This document shows, piece by piece, positions 23,555-34,300 of a stretch of 64,000 bases of DNA. The DNA comes from JANXQG01 sp964615095 (GTDB lineage Bacteria; Planctomycetota; Planctomycetia; Pirellulales; Thermoguttaceae), in contig CAZTPX010000043.1 in the NCBI GenBank assembly GCA_964615095.1, positions 1 to 64,000 on the forward strand, read 5' to 3'. The position numbers and the translations under genes were made by a program. The notes beneath the pieces are model-generated. The model did no database searches. It was not told the origin of the DNA and saw only the letters and a program-made list of their open reading frames with translations. Position 1 is the first letter of the stretch. Each line of letters opens with the position of its first letter.

Positions 23555-23580
23555 CAAAAGTTTCGCGCGCGAAACTTTTG
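23555..23580. repeat. perfect 26-bp palindrome
   Basis: CAAAAGTTTCGCG followed directly by CGCGAAACTTTTG, a perfect zero-loop palindrome centred on CGCG. It could be an operator for a dimeric regulator, but no regulator gene is adjacent. Confidence 0.7.
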
Positions 23581-23632
23581 GTGGTCAACGTCCTCTGTCT
23601 TTTCACAGTGGTGCTTCGTCTGCCTCGTTTAC

Positions 23633-23666
23633 CTTCCGTCTGCCCCAGCGGCAGGGCAGACGGAAG
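23633..23666. repeat. inverted repeat
   Basis: CTTCCGTCTGCCC (23633-23645) pairs with GGGCAGACGGAAG (23654-23666) across an 8-nt loop. A dispersed REP-like hairpin is the most likely explanation. Confidence 0.65.
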
Positions 23667-23870
23667 TTATTGGCAAACAAGCAGTTCTTCAACGGCAACG
23701 GCCGGCTTGCCGGCATACTTGGGAACGACAGGCAAATCTCGGTACACTCGGCTCGCCATCATAGCCAAACAGGGCTCCATTGGCATCCTCGGCACCGATT
23801 CCCTTCCGTAGCGTCCGGCCTCCGCGGCCAAACCGGGGCCGGGGTGGGCAAAAAATGTGACGCGATACCG

Positions 23871-24038
23871 TCACATGCGATTGATGATCTTCGCGGCCCG
23901 AAGGCCGACAAAAATACCTAGACCGCATAGGACCCATTGGAACCAGGCGCCAGTAGTAACGCTCATCGCCAAACACGAAACGAGTGTGGCGGCGATAATC
24001 ACTGCAATTCCGGTAGAACCGGCAATTGTTTCACGCAT
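23871..24038 (-). CDS. 55-residue small membrane protein
   Basis: A short minus-strand ORF starting MRETIAGSTGIAVIIAATLV and continuing SCLAMSVTTGAWFQWVLCGL, GIFVGLRAAKIINRM and stop. Two hydrophobic helices, IAVIIAATLVSCLAM and WVLCGLGIFVGLRA, are separated by a polar turn, and the C-terminus is basic. GGAG lies about 10 nt upstream of the ATG. The regular hydrophobic pattern and ribosome site make it a believable gene in an otherwise decayed region. Family unknown. Confidence 0.55.
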   Translation of the reverse strand: MRETIAGSTGIAVIIAATLVSCLAMSVTTGAWFQWVLCGLGIFVGLRAAKIINRM

Positions 24039-24202
24039 AAATCTGCATCTCCAAGAGTAAAAATGAAAAATCGTCCGTGCTGAAAGGGACGGTCAATTTG
24101 GCGGATTATTCTAACGAAGGCGAATACCGTCCTCCCGCGTCCGCCCCGGCCCGATCACGGCGGGCCGGATCGGGGCCGGAGTGCGCGAGGACGGGACACG
24201 TT

Positions 24203-24988
24203 TTAACGGCGGCCCTTCGGCCGAATATCGCCGTCGTGTAGCGCCATGCCGATGGCCAGAGTGGCCTTATCCGCCAAATCCTTTGAGAGATGATAGCCTT
24301 CATCTGGGCCATAGGGTGGCTCAATGAAACGGTTGTCTTCAACGAGGGCGGGATACCATTGGTTCGTTTCGCCGCCGATAAAACCGTAATAACGGTCAAA
24401 GCCCATTTGGAGCGGCCACCGCTTGCGGCTTGCTCCCGAAGCGACATCCTGTTCAGGGACGTTGTGATTCTTGCCCAGCCAGAACGTACTCCAACCGTTG
24501 TCTTGAAGAATCTGCCCGATGGTAGCGCACTGGTTGGGAATGCGACCATGCTGGCCGGGAAATCCATTGGCCCCTTCCGTGATCGAGGCCATGCCGTTGA
24601 GATGGTGATTGCGTCCGGTCAAGATACAAGAGCGTGTCGGTGAGCAGAGCGCACAAGTATGGAACTGAGAAAACGTCAGGCCGTTGGCAGCTAACTTGTC
24701 CAGCGTCGGCATATTGATCCTGCCGCCATAGGCCGACCACGCAGCCAGTCCCGTATCGTCGTATAGGACGATCAAGATGTTCGGGGCACCCTTTGGTGCT
24801 TTCTTGGGCGTATACGGTCCTTAGTCTGGGACGGAATCACGGACATCGAGCTTGATGACGCCCTTGAAGGCATTCGCAGGCTTTGGCGGCTTGGCCTGCT
24901 GTGCTACTGCCGTTGAAACAAAGATCAGACTCAGCCCAAAGCTGAGTAGCCAGCCCGAAAGCCGGTGCAGAGCGATTGAGTTCATCAT
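24203..24988 (-). pseudogene. broken arylsulfatase gene
   Basis: Minus strand. The signal peptide (MMNSIALHRLSGWLLSFGLS and LIFVSTAVAQQ) is followed by DVRDSVPD and an in-frame TAA where sulfatases usually have a Trp (DWGPY). The frame then continues GPYTPKKAPKGAPNILIVLY and DDTGLAAWSAYGG. The formylglycine motif CSPTR and TGRNHH are intact, but the frame ends after KALTG-type sequence is lost, at about one third of normal length (full-size enzymes are about 500-780 residues). So there is a nonsense codon and a C-terminal truncation. Planctomycetes carry many sulfatases for sulfated polysaccharides; this copy is dead. Confidence 0.85.
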
Positions 24989-25115
24989 TTGAGTTTCCTT
25001 CTCTTGTAGTTGGCGGTAAGGCATTTGTGTTCGTAGGACCGCCTCAAACTTCCGGCAGGCTAGTCCCGGCGTTTGCCAGCAAACCCAGCACACTGGGGCC
25101 TGCCGTGTCAAACAT

Positions 25116-26594
25116 CTAGTCCACATTCTTCACTGGCGGAATCTTCCAAGTGCCATTGATGATGGATGGAGACTGCTCCTTGGGCCAATAGAGCCGCAGC
25201 ATAAGGATGAAGCGGCCCTTGGGGGCAGGTAGCCAGTTCGATTCCTTCTCGGGGCCAGGATTCTCGTTCTGCAAGTACAGGTCGAGAGAGCCATCGGCAT
25301 TGTACTTGAAGTTGAACCGGGAACTCAGCGTGTACCGATTCAGCGGATTGTCCACGAAGAAATACTTGTCGTCGTACATGGTCAATGACCAAAAGCCATC
25401 GGCCGGCGGCGTTTGGCCCTTGTCGAAGTGCATGACGTACTTCTTGCTCCCGTCGTAAGGCTTGCCCGTGGCATCCTCCTCGGATGTCGGGTAAACGGCG
25501 TCCTGGGGCCGGTTAGCACCCAAGCCGATGGCAGTCACCAACGCTCGTTGGATATAGTCCGTGCCGTAAATTCCCGTCTTGGTGGTGAAAATCCATCCGT
25601 TCTCAAACGTCCCGGCCTTCTTGAAGTGGGCCATGATCTTCTCGAACCCCAGCTTCGGCACGTCGTTCAATGCCTTGGCTACGGCGGGATTGAGCTTGCC
25701 GGGGTCAAATTCCTTGCCTGGAACGATTCCCAATCGGGCCATTCTTGCCAGGATCGGTGCATCGGCTCTTGCTGGTGGATTGTCCTTCATCAGTGATGCC
25801 AGGAGCTTGAAGTAGGCCGTCGAGTCGAGCGAGTTGACTTGTTCCCGCAGTGGCTTCTTCATGTCGATGCTCGGATCGACTTTGCCTTCGGGCGGCGTGT
25901 AGGGCTTGCCACAGGAACTCAAGGGAACAATGGAAACCTCATCCTGCATCTTGTGGACTGCGGCATAATCTTCCGCCGTGCCCGCGCAGTAAATCCGTCC
26001 CAACAGCCAGACGATGGCGGTGGGCGACTTGTATTCGGTCACGCCTGCCGGAAGCGTTCCCTTCCAGCCAGGGCCAGTGATGGCATATTTCTGCGGCCCC
26101 GTGCCGGTAGTGCGCTTGCCGGGAACCTGGAAAACATCCGTCCAGCCATCGAGCATCGGCATCAGATAGTAGCGGCCCTGAGCGTCGGGAAGCGTCAGCA
26201 CCCACGGCTCCTTGCCAACATCCATCCATACGGTTGTGTAGAGGGTGTCGGCGTTGGGAGCCGTTACATCACGATACTTGGCATCGGGATAACTTCGCGC
26301 CCGAATCAAGTTGCCCATCGGTGCGCGTGTGCCTTCCGACTTCTCCACGTTGGTCATCACCCGCCGAGTCATCTCCATCGTCACCAGCGAGTAGCCATAG
26401 ATGTAGGCTTCCACGCCAGTTTCCAGGGCTTCCTTCCCTGTGACGGGGCCAGAGGGAACCGCAGGGGCGACCAGAACCCGCCTTTGGCGGCGAAGTATCT
26501 GGGCAGTCCCAGTTGTCGCCAGAGAACTCAAGAGCGTCATCGCCGCCAACCCTGCTACGAGCAGTTTACGGCGGCATGGAATCGACAGTTTCAT
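25116..26594 (-). CDS. DUF1254/DUF1214 family secreted protein
   Basis: A 492-residue exported protein with a signal peptide (MKLSIPCRRKLLVAGLAAMT) ending near TTGTAQ. The DUF1254 part (VEAYIYGYSLVTMEMTRRVM, NADTLYTTVWMDVGKEPWVL, YYLMPMLDGWTDVFQVPGKR) is followed by the C-terminal DUF1214 part (PADGFWSLTMYDDKYFFVDN, NENPGPEKESNWLPAPKGRF). The family is common in planctomycetes and proteobacteria and its function is not established. ATG 26594 has GGAAAGG upstream; the in-frame GTG/ATG at 26654 would place the signal internally. It is possibly co-directional with the broken sulfatase. Confidence 0.88.
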   Translation of the reverse strand: MKLSIPCRRKLLVAGLAAMTLLSSLATTGTAQILRRQRRVLVAPAVPSGPVTGKEALETGVEAYIYGYSLVTMEMTRRVMTNVEKSEGTRAPMGNLIRARSYPDAKYRDVTAPNADTLYTTVWMDVGKEPWVLTLPDAQGRYYLMPMLDGWTDVFQVPGKRTTGTGPQKYAITGPGWKGTLPAGVTEYKSPTAIVWLLGRIYCAGTAEDYAAVHKMQDEVSIVPLSSCGKPYTPPEGKVDPSIDMKKPLREQVNSLDSTAYFKLLASLMKDNPPARADAPILARMARLGIVPGKEFDPGKLNPAVAKALNDVPKLGFEKIMAHFKKAGTFENGWIFTTKTGIYGTDYIQRALVTAIGLGANRPQDAVYPTSEEDATGKPYDGSKKYVMHFDKGQTPPADGFWSLTMYDDKYFFVDNPLNRYTLSSRFNFKYNADGSLDLYLQNENPGPEKESNWLPAPKGRFILMLRLYWPKEQSPSIINGTWKIPPVKNVD

Positions 26595-26654
26595 CGCAAA
26601 GACCTTTCCGAGATTGCGGTAGCCGAAGCTGAAGGGGATTTCAATTCCCGTCAT

Positions 26655-27264
26655 TTTAGCTTTTTCGATGCCGCCACCATAGCAGGGCTAATTCTGGCAC
26701 CCTCCCAGCAGGCAAAGCCGCCATGCCCCACACGCAGCCAAAAAACCGTTAGACTTTTAGACTTCTTGAATTTTGGCGGGCTAGTCCTGGCGTTTTCGAG
26801 TCTTCCCACCCCGGCGTCCGGGGGCCAGCCTTCTTGCCGGTTCTGGGGCTGGCATAATGGTCAGGCTTGGTTCCGGCGAGGACGATTATAAATCGCCAAA
26901 AACCCAGTCGGATAACTGAGCAAAATTTGGCGGATAAGGGCCGGATTTTCGCCTGATTTATAATCCTGAACGGGGCAGAGGATTCGCCGCAAAACAAGAT
27001 TTAGAAAGAACTTACGTTCACGGATGCCCAAGGGAATTATTGCCCATTCGATGATTCCCATGCCCTCCGCTGTCGTAAGTCTAATGAGATAAAGGAGTTC
27101 CAGATGATTCGTCACCCGGCTCCTTTTCTGTTTCTTGTCACCATTGGTGGGGCTGTTGATAAAAGTGTTGATGACCTTCGTTTCGGTCTTCCAGAGCTCT
27201 TCTGCCCTATCAGGTTGGAAGCGGATGGCCAAAAAAGCCCTTTGCGGGTTGTCAAATCAGCGAA
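26655..27264. other. gene-poor intergenic region
   Basis: About 600 bp with no convincing gene. A 123-codon minus-strand ORF (26861-27232) has atypical composition and no recognisable family. A segment near 26770 (GGCTAGTCCTGGCGTTT) resembles 25060 (GGCTAGTCCCGGCGTTT) downstream of the DUF1254 gene, suggesting a short repeat flanking it. Confidence 0.5.
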
Positions 27265-27651
27265 TTATCCAGTCCACAACTTTGCTTTATATCGTATTTT
27301 GCAGTTCGGTAATTCCTGCCGGACCTTTATCAAGACTTCGTCGGTGACTTTGGTATCGTCAAACTCCACCTCTACAACACGCCCAAAGAAATCATCTCCC
27401 AGGAGATTTCGCAACCATTTTGTTGCTGGTGGTTGTGCGTTTCGCACATAGTTGCCGTTCGCATCAACCTGCCAATCATACATTGCCCGCCCGCCCACCT
27501 TCGTAATCGCCTCTACCGCTTCTCGTTGCCGCTTCGCCTGCTGCATTTTCACAGCGAACCAACTGCACAGCAACGCACAGAGCGTGACGACGACCAGCAG
27601 TGTTCGCAGGCTGAATTGAAACCATCGGAGATTGGGCTTGGGGTCGGTCAT
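27265..27651 (-). CDS. planctomycete-type membrane-anchored hypothetical protein
   Basis: A 128-residue protein with the N-terminal pattern LRWFQFSLRTLLVVVTLCAL and LCSWFAVKMQQAKRQREAVE that marks a large planctomycete family: one membrane helix, a basic Arg/Gln linker, then a small globular domain (GGRAMYDWQVDANGNY, WLRNLLGDDFFGRVVEVEFD). The domain resembles the cap of leucine-rich-repeat proteins but is truncated here, with only one VTDEVLIKVRQELPNCKI repeat-like unit. ATG 27663 is an alternative start. Function unknown; it is the best taxonomic marker in the window. Confidence 0.8.
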   Translation of the reverse strand: MTDPKPNLRWFQFSLRTLLVVVTLCALLCSWFAVKMQQAKRQREAVEAITKVGGRAMYDWQVDANGNYVRNAQPPATKWLRNLLGDDFFGRVVEVEFDDTKVTDEVLIKVRQELPNCKIRYKAKLWTG

Positions 27652-27837
27652 TCTCGTTAGCATAGCTCCTGGGGGCGGCAAGCAACAGTGTTCACGTCGT
27701 AACTCCTTGACTGGCAAACAGAAAGGGACTATTCTCAGAATCCGGGGTAATTTCTCCGCGCGTCGTGCGTCTAACTTATCGGATTCCACCAACGGCCAGG
27801 CCGCGATAAGCCCCTTGCTCAAGGACCACTTCAAGCC

Positions 27838-28338
27838 GTGCATAGCACCGTGTTCGACTGGGACCGCTTCGTGGCCGAGCACGGCCCGCCGAGCCTGCGC
27901 CTCGCATGCCGGATCCTGGGCACCGGCCCGGACGCCGAGGATGTAGTCCAGGATGCCTTCTTGCAAGTACACCGCATCTGTCTTAAGGAAGAAGTGACCA
28001 GTCGCGGCGGCCTGCTGCACCGCGCGGTCCTGCACCGCTCGCTGGATCAGTTGCGGCGCCGTCGCGGCAGCGGACCGCTGATCGATGACCCGCTCAGCCG
28101 CGAAGACGATCCACAGGAGGCCGCCTCTGCCCGGGAGTTGGCCGACCGCTTGCGACAGGCTGTCGGCCGCCTGCCGCAACAACAGGCGGCCGCTTTCTGC
28201 ATGCGTTACTTCGACGACCAACCCTACGAACAAATCGCCGAGAACCTGGGCGTGGCCTTGGGGGCCGTGGCCTCCGCGCTGCACAAGGCGCGGGGAAAAC
28301 TGAAATCGATGCTCGCCGTAAGCGCGAAAGAGGACTAA
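27838..28338 (+). CDS. ECF sigma factor (RNA polymerase sigma-70 family)
   Basis: A 166-residue extracytoplasmic-function sigma factor. Region 2 is visible as LACRILGTGPDAEDVVQDAF with LQVHRICLKEE, and region 4 as LPQQQAAAFCMRYFDDQPYE then IAENLGVALGAVASALHKAR. GTG 27838 is preceded by AAGGA. The giant VIT/VWA gene begins 3 nt after its stop codon. The N-terminal cytoplasmic part and single membrane helix of the giant protein are placed where an anti-sigma factor would be, so it may control this sigma factor. Length is normal for ECF. Confidence 0.9.
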   Translation: MHSTVFDWDRFVAEHGPPSLRLACRILGTGPDAEDVVQDAFLQVHRICLKEEVTSRGGLLHRAVLHRSLDQLRRRRGSGPLIDDPLSREDDPQEAASARELADRLRQAVGRLPQQQAAAFCMRYFDDQPYEQIAENLGVALGAVASALHKARGKLKSMLAVSAKED

Positions 28339-28340
28339 CC

Positions 28341-31300
28341 ATGGACAATGAACCCCGTGCCGACGACCTGCCGGACCAGGCGGAACTGTCCGGTTCCCTG
28401 CGCGAAGCGCTGGAGCAAATCCGCCGCCAAACGCCGTCCGCCGCCATGCTCGTGCGAGTGCTGCAACGGGCAGGGCAAATTGCGGCCATGCCGCAAGACA
28501 GCCCTGCGACATTATCGCTCGACCGTGACCTTCCCTCTCCGAGGAGACACCGTATGTTCACCTTCGCGTTCCGTGCGCTGGCCGCCGCCACCGCGGCAAC
28601 CGCCTTGATCGGCGCTTGGCTCTTCAATCAGATATCGACAACCGCATCGGGGGCGACAGCCGCCGACCTGGGCGTGGTGCTGACCAAGACTTCGGCCGCC
28701 GAAAGCCTGGAACTCAAGCTTACTCGCGATGGCAAGAGCGGCGAGGTCTGGGTTCACGGCCGAAAGCTCCGCCAAAATCTGCCCGACGGCGCCTACCGGA
28801 TCGCCCGCGACGGCAAATCCTGGCTCGTCGACGAGAAGGCGAACCGGGCCAGCTCGCAACCCTCGTCGCTGTTCCGCGGCGAGGCCGGCGCGGTGGACCT
28901 GCTGGCCTTGCTCAATCCGCCCTTGGATTCATCGGACGACAAGCGGAAGCAACTCTTAACCACCCGGCCGGTCGAGCATACGACCCGCGACGGCCACGAG
29001 GTGGCCATCTATCGCTGGGAAACCGCCGGGCCGGACGGCACGCTACGGATCGACGCGGTGGTCGATGCCAAGACGCAGTTGCTCCAGTCGATCGAGAGCC
29101 TGCGCGTGCGCGGCGAGCGAACGGAGCCGATCTGCAAGCTGGCGGTCATCGCCCGCGACAAACGGGTCGACGATGACTTGTTCGTGGTGGGCGATACGCT
29201 CACCGAAGACGGCCGTATCGGCAAGCTGACCGACGCGCAAGGGCTGGTGGCCATTCGGCCGGTGATGTACGATCGCTTCAGCCCCGTAACCGAGCGGATG
29301 CCGGTCCGCCCGGGCGACTTACTGCTGACCGATCCGCGCGGGGCCAACGCCGCCAGCGTCCGCCTGGTTTCCCAGGCCGAAGTCGTGATCGGGCCGGGCA
29401 GCACGGTGGAACTGGTTTCGCCCAAGGAAATTCGTATCGCCGCGGGCGAGATCAAGATCAAGGGCGAGGGCAAGTCGCCGCTTGAACTCGTGGGGCCGGA
29501 CGGCAAGAAGATCACGGTCGCCGGTACGCAAATCTACCGGGCCGACCGGCAGGCGCTCGTCAAGCTGGACAAGCCCTCGCGCTGGCTGCTCAGCTACGAG
29601 GGCAAGCTGAGCGGCGATTCGATCGGTTCGCTCCTGGCGAAGATCGACGGCCGCGACGTGCCGCTGACGGTCGGCTATCACAAGGTCACGGTCGATATCC
29701 GCGACCAGATCGCGCGGACCACGATCGAGGAATCGTTCGTCAACCACACCCCCGCGCAGTTGGAGGGCACGTTTTTCTTCCCGTTGCCGCAGGACGCCTC
29801 GATCGCCGGTTTCGGCATGTGGATCGGTGACAAGCTGGTCGAAGCCGACATCGTGGAGAAACAGAAGGCCCGCGAGATCTACGAGACGATCCTCCGCGAG
29901 CGGCGCGATCCGGGCTTGCTGGAATGGTCGGGCGGCAACATCTTCAAGGCCCGCGTCTTTCCTATCCCAGCCCAGGCGGAAAAGCGGATCACCATCACCT
30001 ACACGCAGGTGCTACCCGTGCGCGACAACACCTACCGCTACCAATATGCCTTGCAAAGCGAGCTGCTCAAACAACATCCGTTGCGGCAGCTTGAGATCGA
30101 CGTGAAGATCGATTCGGCCCGGCCGCTGCAGGCGGTCAGCTCGCCCACGCATACCACGCGCAACGCCCTGACCGCGCATGCGGCCCACGTCGAGTTCAGC
30201 GCCAAGGAGTACACGCCCACGCAGGATTTCGAGACGCTGGTCGAGCTCCAGGGACAGCAGTCGGAGGTGGTGCTGATCCCGCACCGCCGCGGCGACGACG
30301 GCTACTTTATGCTGCAGGTGACGCCGCCAGCTACGGCCGGCGGCGTGGACCAGATGCAGAGCGACCTGCTGCCCAACGGTGAGCCGATCGACTTGTTGTT
30401 GCTGGCCGATACGTCGGCCTCGATGGACGCCCCCAGCCGCCAGCGGCAGGCCGAACTGATTGCCGCTTTACTGACCGCGCTGACACCCAAGGACCGCTTC
30501 AACCTGGCCACCTGCGATGTCGATTGCCAATGGGTCTTCGCCCGGCCGGCGGTGGCCGACACTAAGAACATCGAGCTGGCTCGGCAGAAACTGGCCGTGC
30601 GGCGGTCGTTGGGCTGGACCGATCTCGACAAGGCCGTGCAGTCCGCCCTGGTCCAATGCGGGCCGAAGACGCAGGTCGTTTATGTCGGCGATGGCATCGT
30701 CACCACGGGCGACGCCGACCCGGCGGCATTCGTCAAGCGTTTGCGGCGGATTACCGAGGGCAGGCCCGGCACGTTCCATGCGGTGGCCGTCAGCAGTAGC
30801 TACGAGCCGAGCGTATTGAAGGCCATCGCGGCCATCGGCGGTGGCTCGTTCCGGCAAGTGAGTGGATCGCATGGGCTGGCCACCGTGGCCAAGGAACTGC
30901 TGGGCGAGATCACACAGCCGGCCCTGCGCGACATGAAGATCGAATTCCGCGGCCTGCAAACCGCGCGGGTCTATCCCGATCCGCTGCCCAACCTGCCGCG
31001 GGGCATGCAGCAGATCGTGCTAGGCCGCTATCAGCCTTGTGGTGCAGGCGTCTCGCCTGCCAAGGAGCAGTCTTGCGAGGTGATTGTCAGCGGCACGTTG
31101 GACGGCAAGCCCGTGAAGTATTCCGCCAAGGTCTCCCTCCCCTCTCCCTCCGGGAGAGGGGCAGGGGGTGAGGGCGAGGGCAACTCGTTCATTCCGCGGC
31201 TCTGGGCACGCATGTACCTGGATTGCCTACTGGAACAAGGCGGTTCGAAGGCCATCAAGGACGAGATCATCGCCCTCAGCGAAGAGTACCACATCATCAC

Positions 31301-34300
31301 GCCCTACACGTCGTTGCTGGTCCTGGAAACCGACGCCGACCGCGAGCGGTTCGGCGTGAAACGCCGTTTCCAAATGCGCGACGGCGAAAAATTCTTCGCC
31401 AAAGGCCGCGAGAACGCCAACTGGGAGTTGATCCAGCAACAGATGAAGCGTGCCGGCGCTTGGCGGCTGGGACTGCGGACGCAGATCTTGCGGCAGCTCA
31501 GCCGTCTGGGACGCGATGTGCCGGTGCCCCAGCCTGCGCCGGCGTACGGCCTGGCCCACGGCATGATGGGCGGATTTGGTGGCGGCATGGGCGGCGGAGG
31601 CGGTTACCCGTCCAGTTCCTCAGTGCTCTACGTTAGCGGCGCCATGGGCGGATTCGGCGGCTACCCGTCCAGTTCCACACCACTCTACAGCGATGTCACC
31701 AGGTTTGGCGTTAATGGCGTAGCCAGCGACAGTTATGTACTGGGCGACTTGTCGCGCAGCAGTGTCGATGGAGACATGGGCCTTGGCGTAAATACCCTTG
31801 CGGGAATGCGCGAACGTGGCGCGGACGCAGTGGTTTATGACCCGGCCAGTACGCCAAATTTCTGTCCGCCAAGCTCGGGGGTGCCGAAGCCGGCTTGCTG
31901 CGTGCCTCCGTCACCTTTGCCGGATGCGGCTGCCTCGTCCGAAGATCAATCGGTGCTCGCCCCTGCGACTTTGCAACAAGAGGGACAGTGGGACGCCGAT
32001 CAAGTAACGGATCTAGAAACTCAGGGGAGTTCTGGTGAAGCACTCACCAAGACAGTTGACGTTCCTGACGACGGCAATCGAGGCCTAAGCGAGAAGAGCC
32101 GGGAAATCGAGGCGAGCCTCGGCTTTCAATCGCCACTCGCCGGTGAACCTCCGTATTCGAACCAGCCGGCGTACGACTTCGCTGCCGGCTTTCCCAGGGG
32201 AGACGCCGACAACTTGCATAGCCCCTTTGTCATATCCGTGATACCCGTCGAGTCCCCCGCCATGCCAGCCGATAATTACTTTCGCGACCCGTATGCCCGG
32301 CGTGGGGTTGACTATTCCTGGTTCAACAATCTGTTCGGTTCCCTGCCACCCGCACCAACAAAGCCGCGAGAGCCCAGACAGCCTTGGCCGGCCGAGGCCC
32401 GGGCGATCGCCCGCAGCCTGCTGCGGAACGAGCAACTGACGGGCGTGAAAACGGGCCTGCGGATCGAAAGCCGGACCGAGGTCTTTGATCCCCGCTGGAA
32501 TGAGCTCACCGATCGATCGCAGACCAGGGCCATCGTCGCGCCCAACGGCTGGCTGACGGTGGCCACGAACGATAGCGCGGAGACGATCCTCGCCTGGGCC
32601 GATCGCCACGAGCGCGGACGCCTGAGCGAAGCCGTGCTCCTGGGGCGCGTGCGGGCTTCCAAGCCCGCCGACCTTCAGCAGTCGCCGCTCGATCTTGGCG
32701 AGGGCACGATCCAGCCGTTGGACGCGGCCTACGCCGGCTACTCGGTGCAACAGAAGTCCGACGGCCCCAATCGTACGCTGTTAGTGCTCAAGGAGCCCAG
32801 TTTGCCGCGGTACGAGGTCCGTGTCCTCGTCGATACGGCGCGGCACGTGATCCTGAAGACCGAGAACGTCACCGCGGGCAAGATTAATTCGGCAATCACG
32901 TACAGTGACTTCATCGAGGTCGGCGGCGCATGGTATGCCGGGCGCATGGAGACGGTTGGCGCCGACGGCCGCCGCGATTCGATCACCACGCAGAAGTTCG
33001 CGGTGCTGGCAGCCGGCCAGTTCGATCGATTGTGGCAGCAGGACATGGCTGTCCGCGATCGGGTACAATTGCTCCGCGAGCCGCTGCCCCGGCTGATCGA
33101 TGCCAAGCAGGCCCTGGCCGCCGGAAAAGCGGCTTTCGAGGACCAGATGGTCATGCTCCTGCATTTTCAGGCCACGCAGCAGTGGGACCGCGTGCTCGGG
33201 CACTTAGTGGAGGCCGAGAAACTGTCGGACAAGCCCGGTATGCGCTGGGTACGGATGGTCGTGCTGCCGCTGGCCCGCAAGGCGGAAGAGGCCAAGAAGC
33301 GGTTTCTTGAAGAGGCCGAATCGTTAGCCAAGCAGCCAAAACCACCGGCCGGCGGCGACGAACTCTACCTGGCTAATAATTACCTGCTCGGTCCTAACAA
33401 CCTGGGCTTGGAGGCCAACGAGCAACTGCATCTGCTGGATGTCTTGCGGCCGGTCTATGAGCGCCAGCCGGCTTATGTCCTGGCCATGAAGCGCTGGAGC
33501 GAGTCGCGCTGCACCCGCTTGCAGCAAAGCGGCCAGAGCCAAGCCGTGCTCGCCCTGCGCAAGCAGCTTGCCGCCGACTATCCGCACGACTACAACCTGC
33601 AGCAGCAATACGCCCGGGCCCTGGCCGACGGGGGTGATTACCCGGCCGCCTATGCCTGGCTGGACCGCGTGCTCGCGGTGGAGAAGCGGCCGCCCTACGA
33701 CGAAGTGTATCTGTGTATCGACTGCTACGCCGAAATGCTGCGGCAAGAGGGCCGCTATGAAGACCTGGTCGAGTACCTGGGCACGTGGGTCAAACGCAAC
33801 GCGGCGTTGCAAGGCGTTTACTCCGAATACCTCAGCGCGCTAGTCTACAGCGACCATCTGAAGCAGGCCGATGAACTAGTGGCCCAATGGATTCGCGACG
33901 CCTTGCAGGCCGCCGCGGCAGCGCCGGACGGCGAGATCCCGGACGACGTCGATGCCCGGCTGAAGGCGGCCGTGTCGCAGGCCCTGGGAGAGGGCTACAA
34001 CTTGAACACCAATCGCATTGATCCGCAATGGGTCAAGCCGCTGGCTGACGCGGCCATTGCGCTGGCCCGCCATCCTGCGGCAGGTACCGTGGCCGACGAG
34101 ATCATGAACCAAGAAAACTTCCATCAATCGGACGAGTGCCGCCGCGTCCGCAAGGTGGCCTTGCGCATGCTGCTGGACGAGATGTCAAAACTGCCGGTCG
34201 ACCAGGCGCAGCGGCTCTTGAACTGGATTTCGGTAAACGATCCGGCCGTGGAAAAAGAGGCATGGCGGAAGCTTGCCACCGGCCTCCGCAGCCGCTGGGA

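Larger units (their letters stand above)
22612..23870. other. gene-poor region with palindromes and degraded sequence
   Basis: About 1.26 kb without a convincing gene. Short ORFs exist in all frames, but none has a ribosome site plus recognisable protein features. Palindromes at 23198, 23346, 23555 and 23633 break up the segment. Lower-complexity stretches such as GCCCCCCCGACC suggest decaying sequence, consistent with the broken sulfatase downstream. Confidence 0.6.

Noticed and set aside
26861..27232. 123-codon minus-strand ORF
   Set aside because: No ribosome site, odd composition and no recognisable family; kept as intergenic.
27652..28512. N-terminal extension of the planctomycete-type protein across the ECF sigma gene
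   Set aside because: The extension runs antisense through a clear sigma factor; the typical N-terminus begins at 27651 or 27663.
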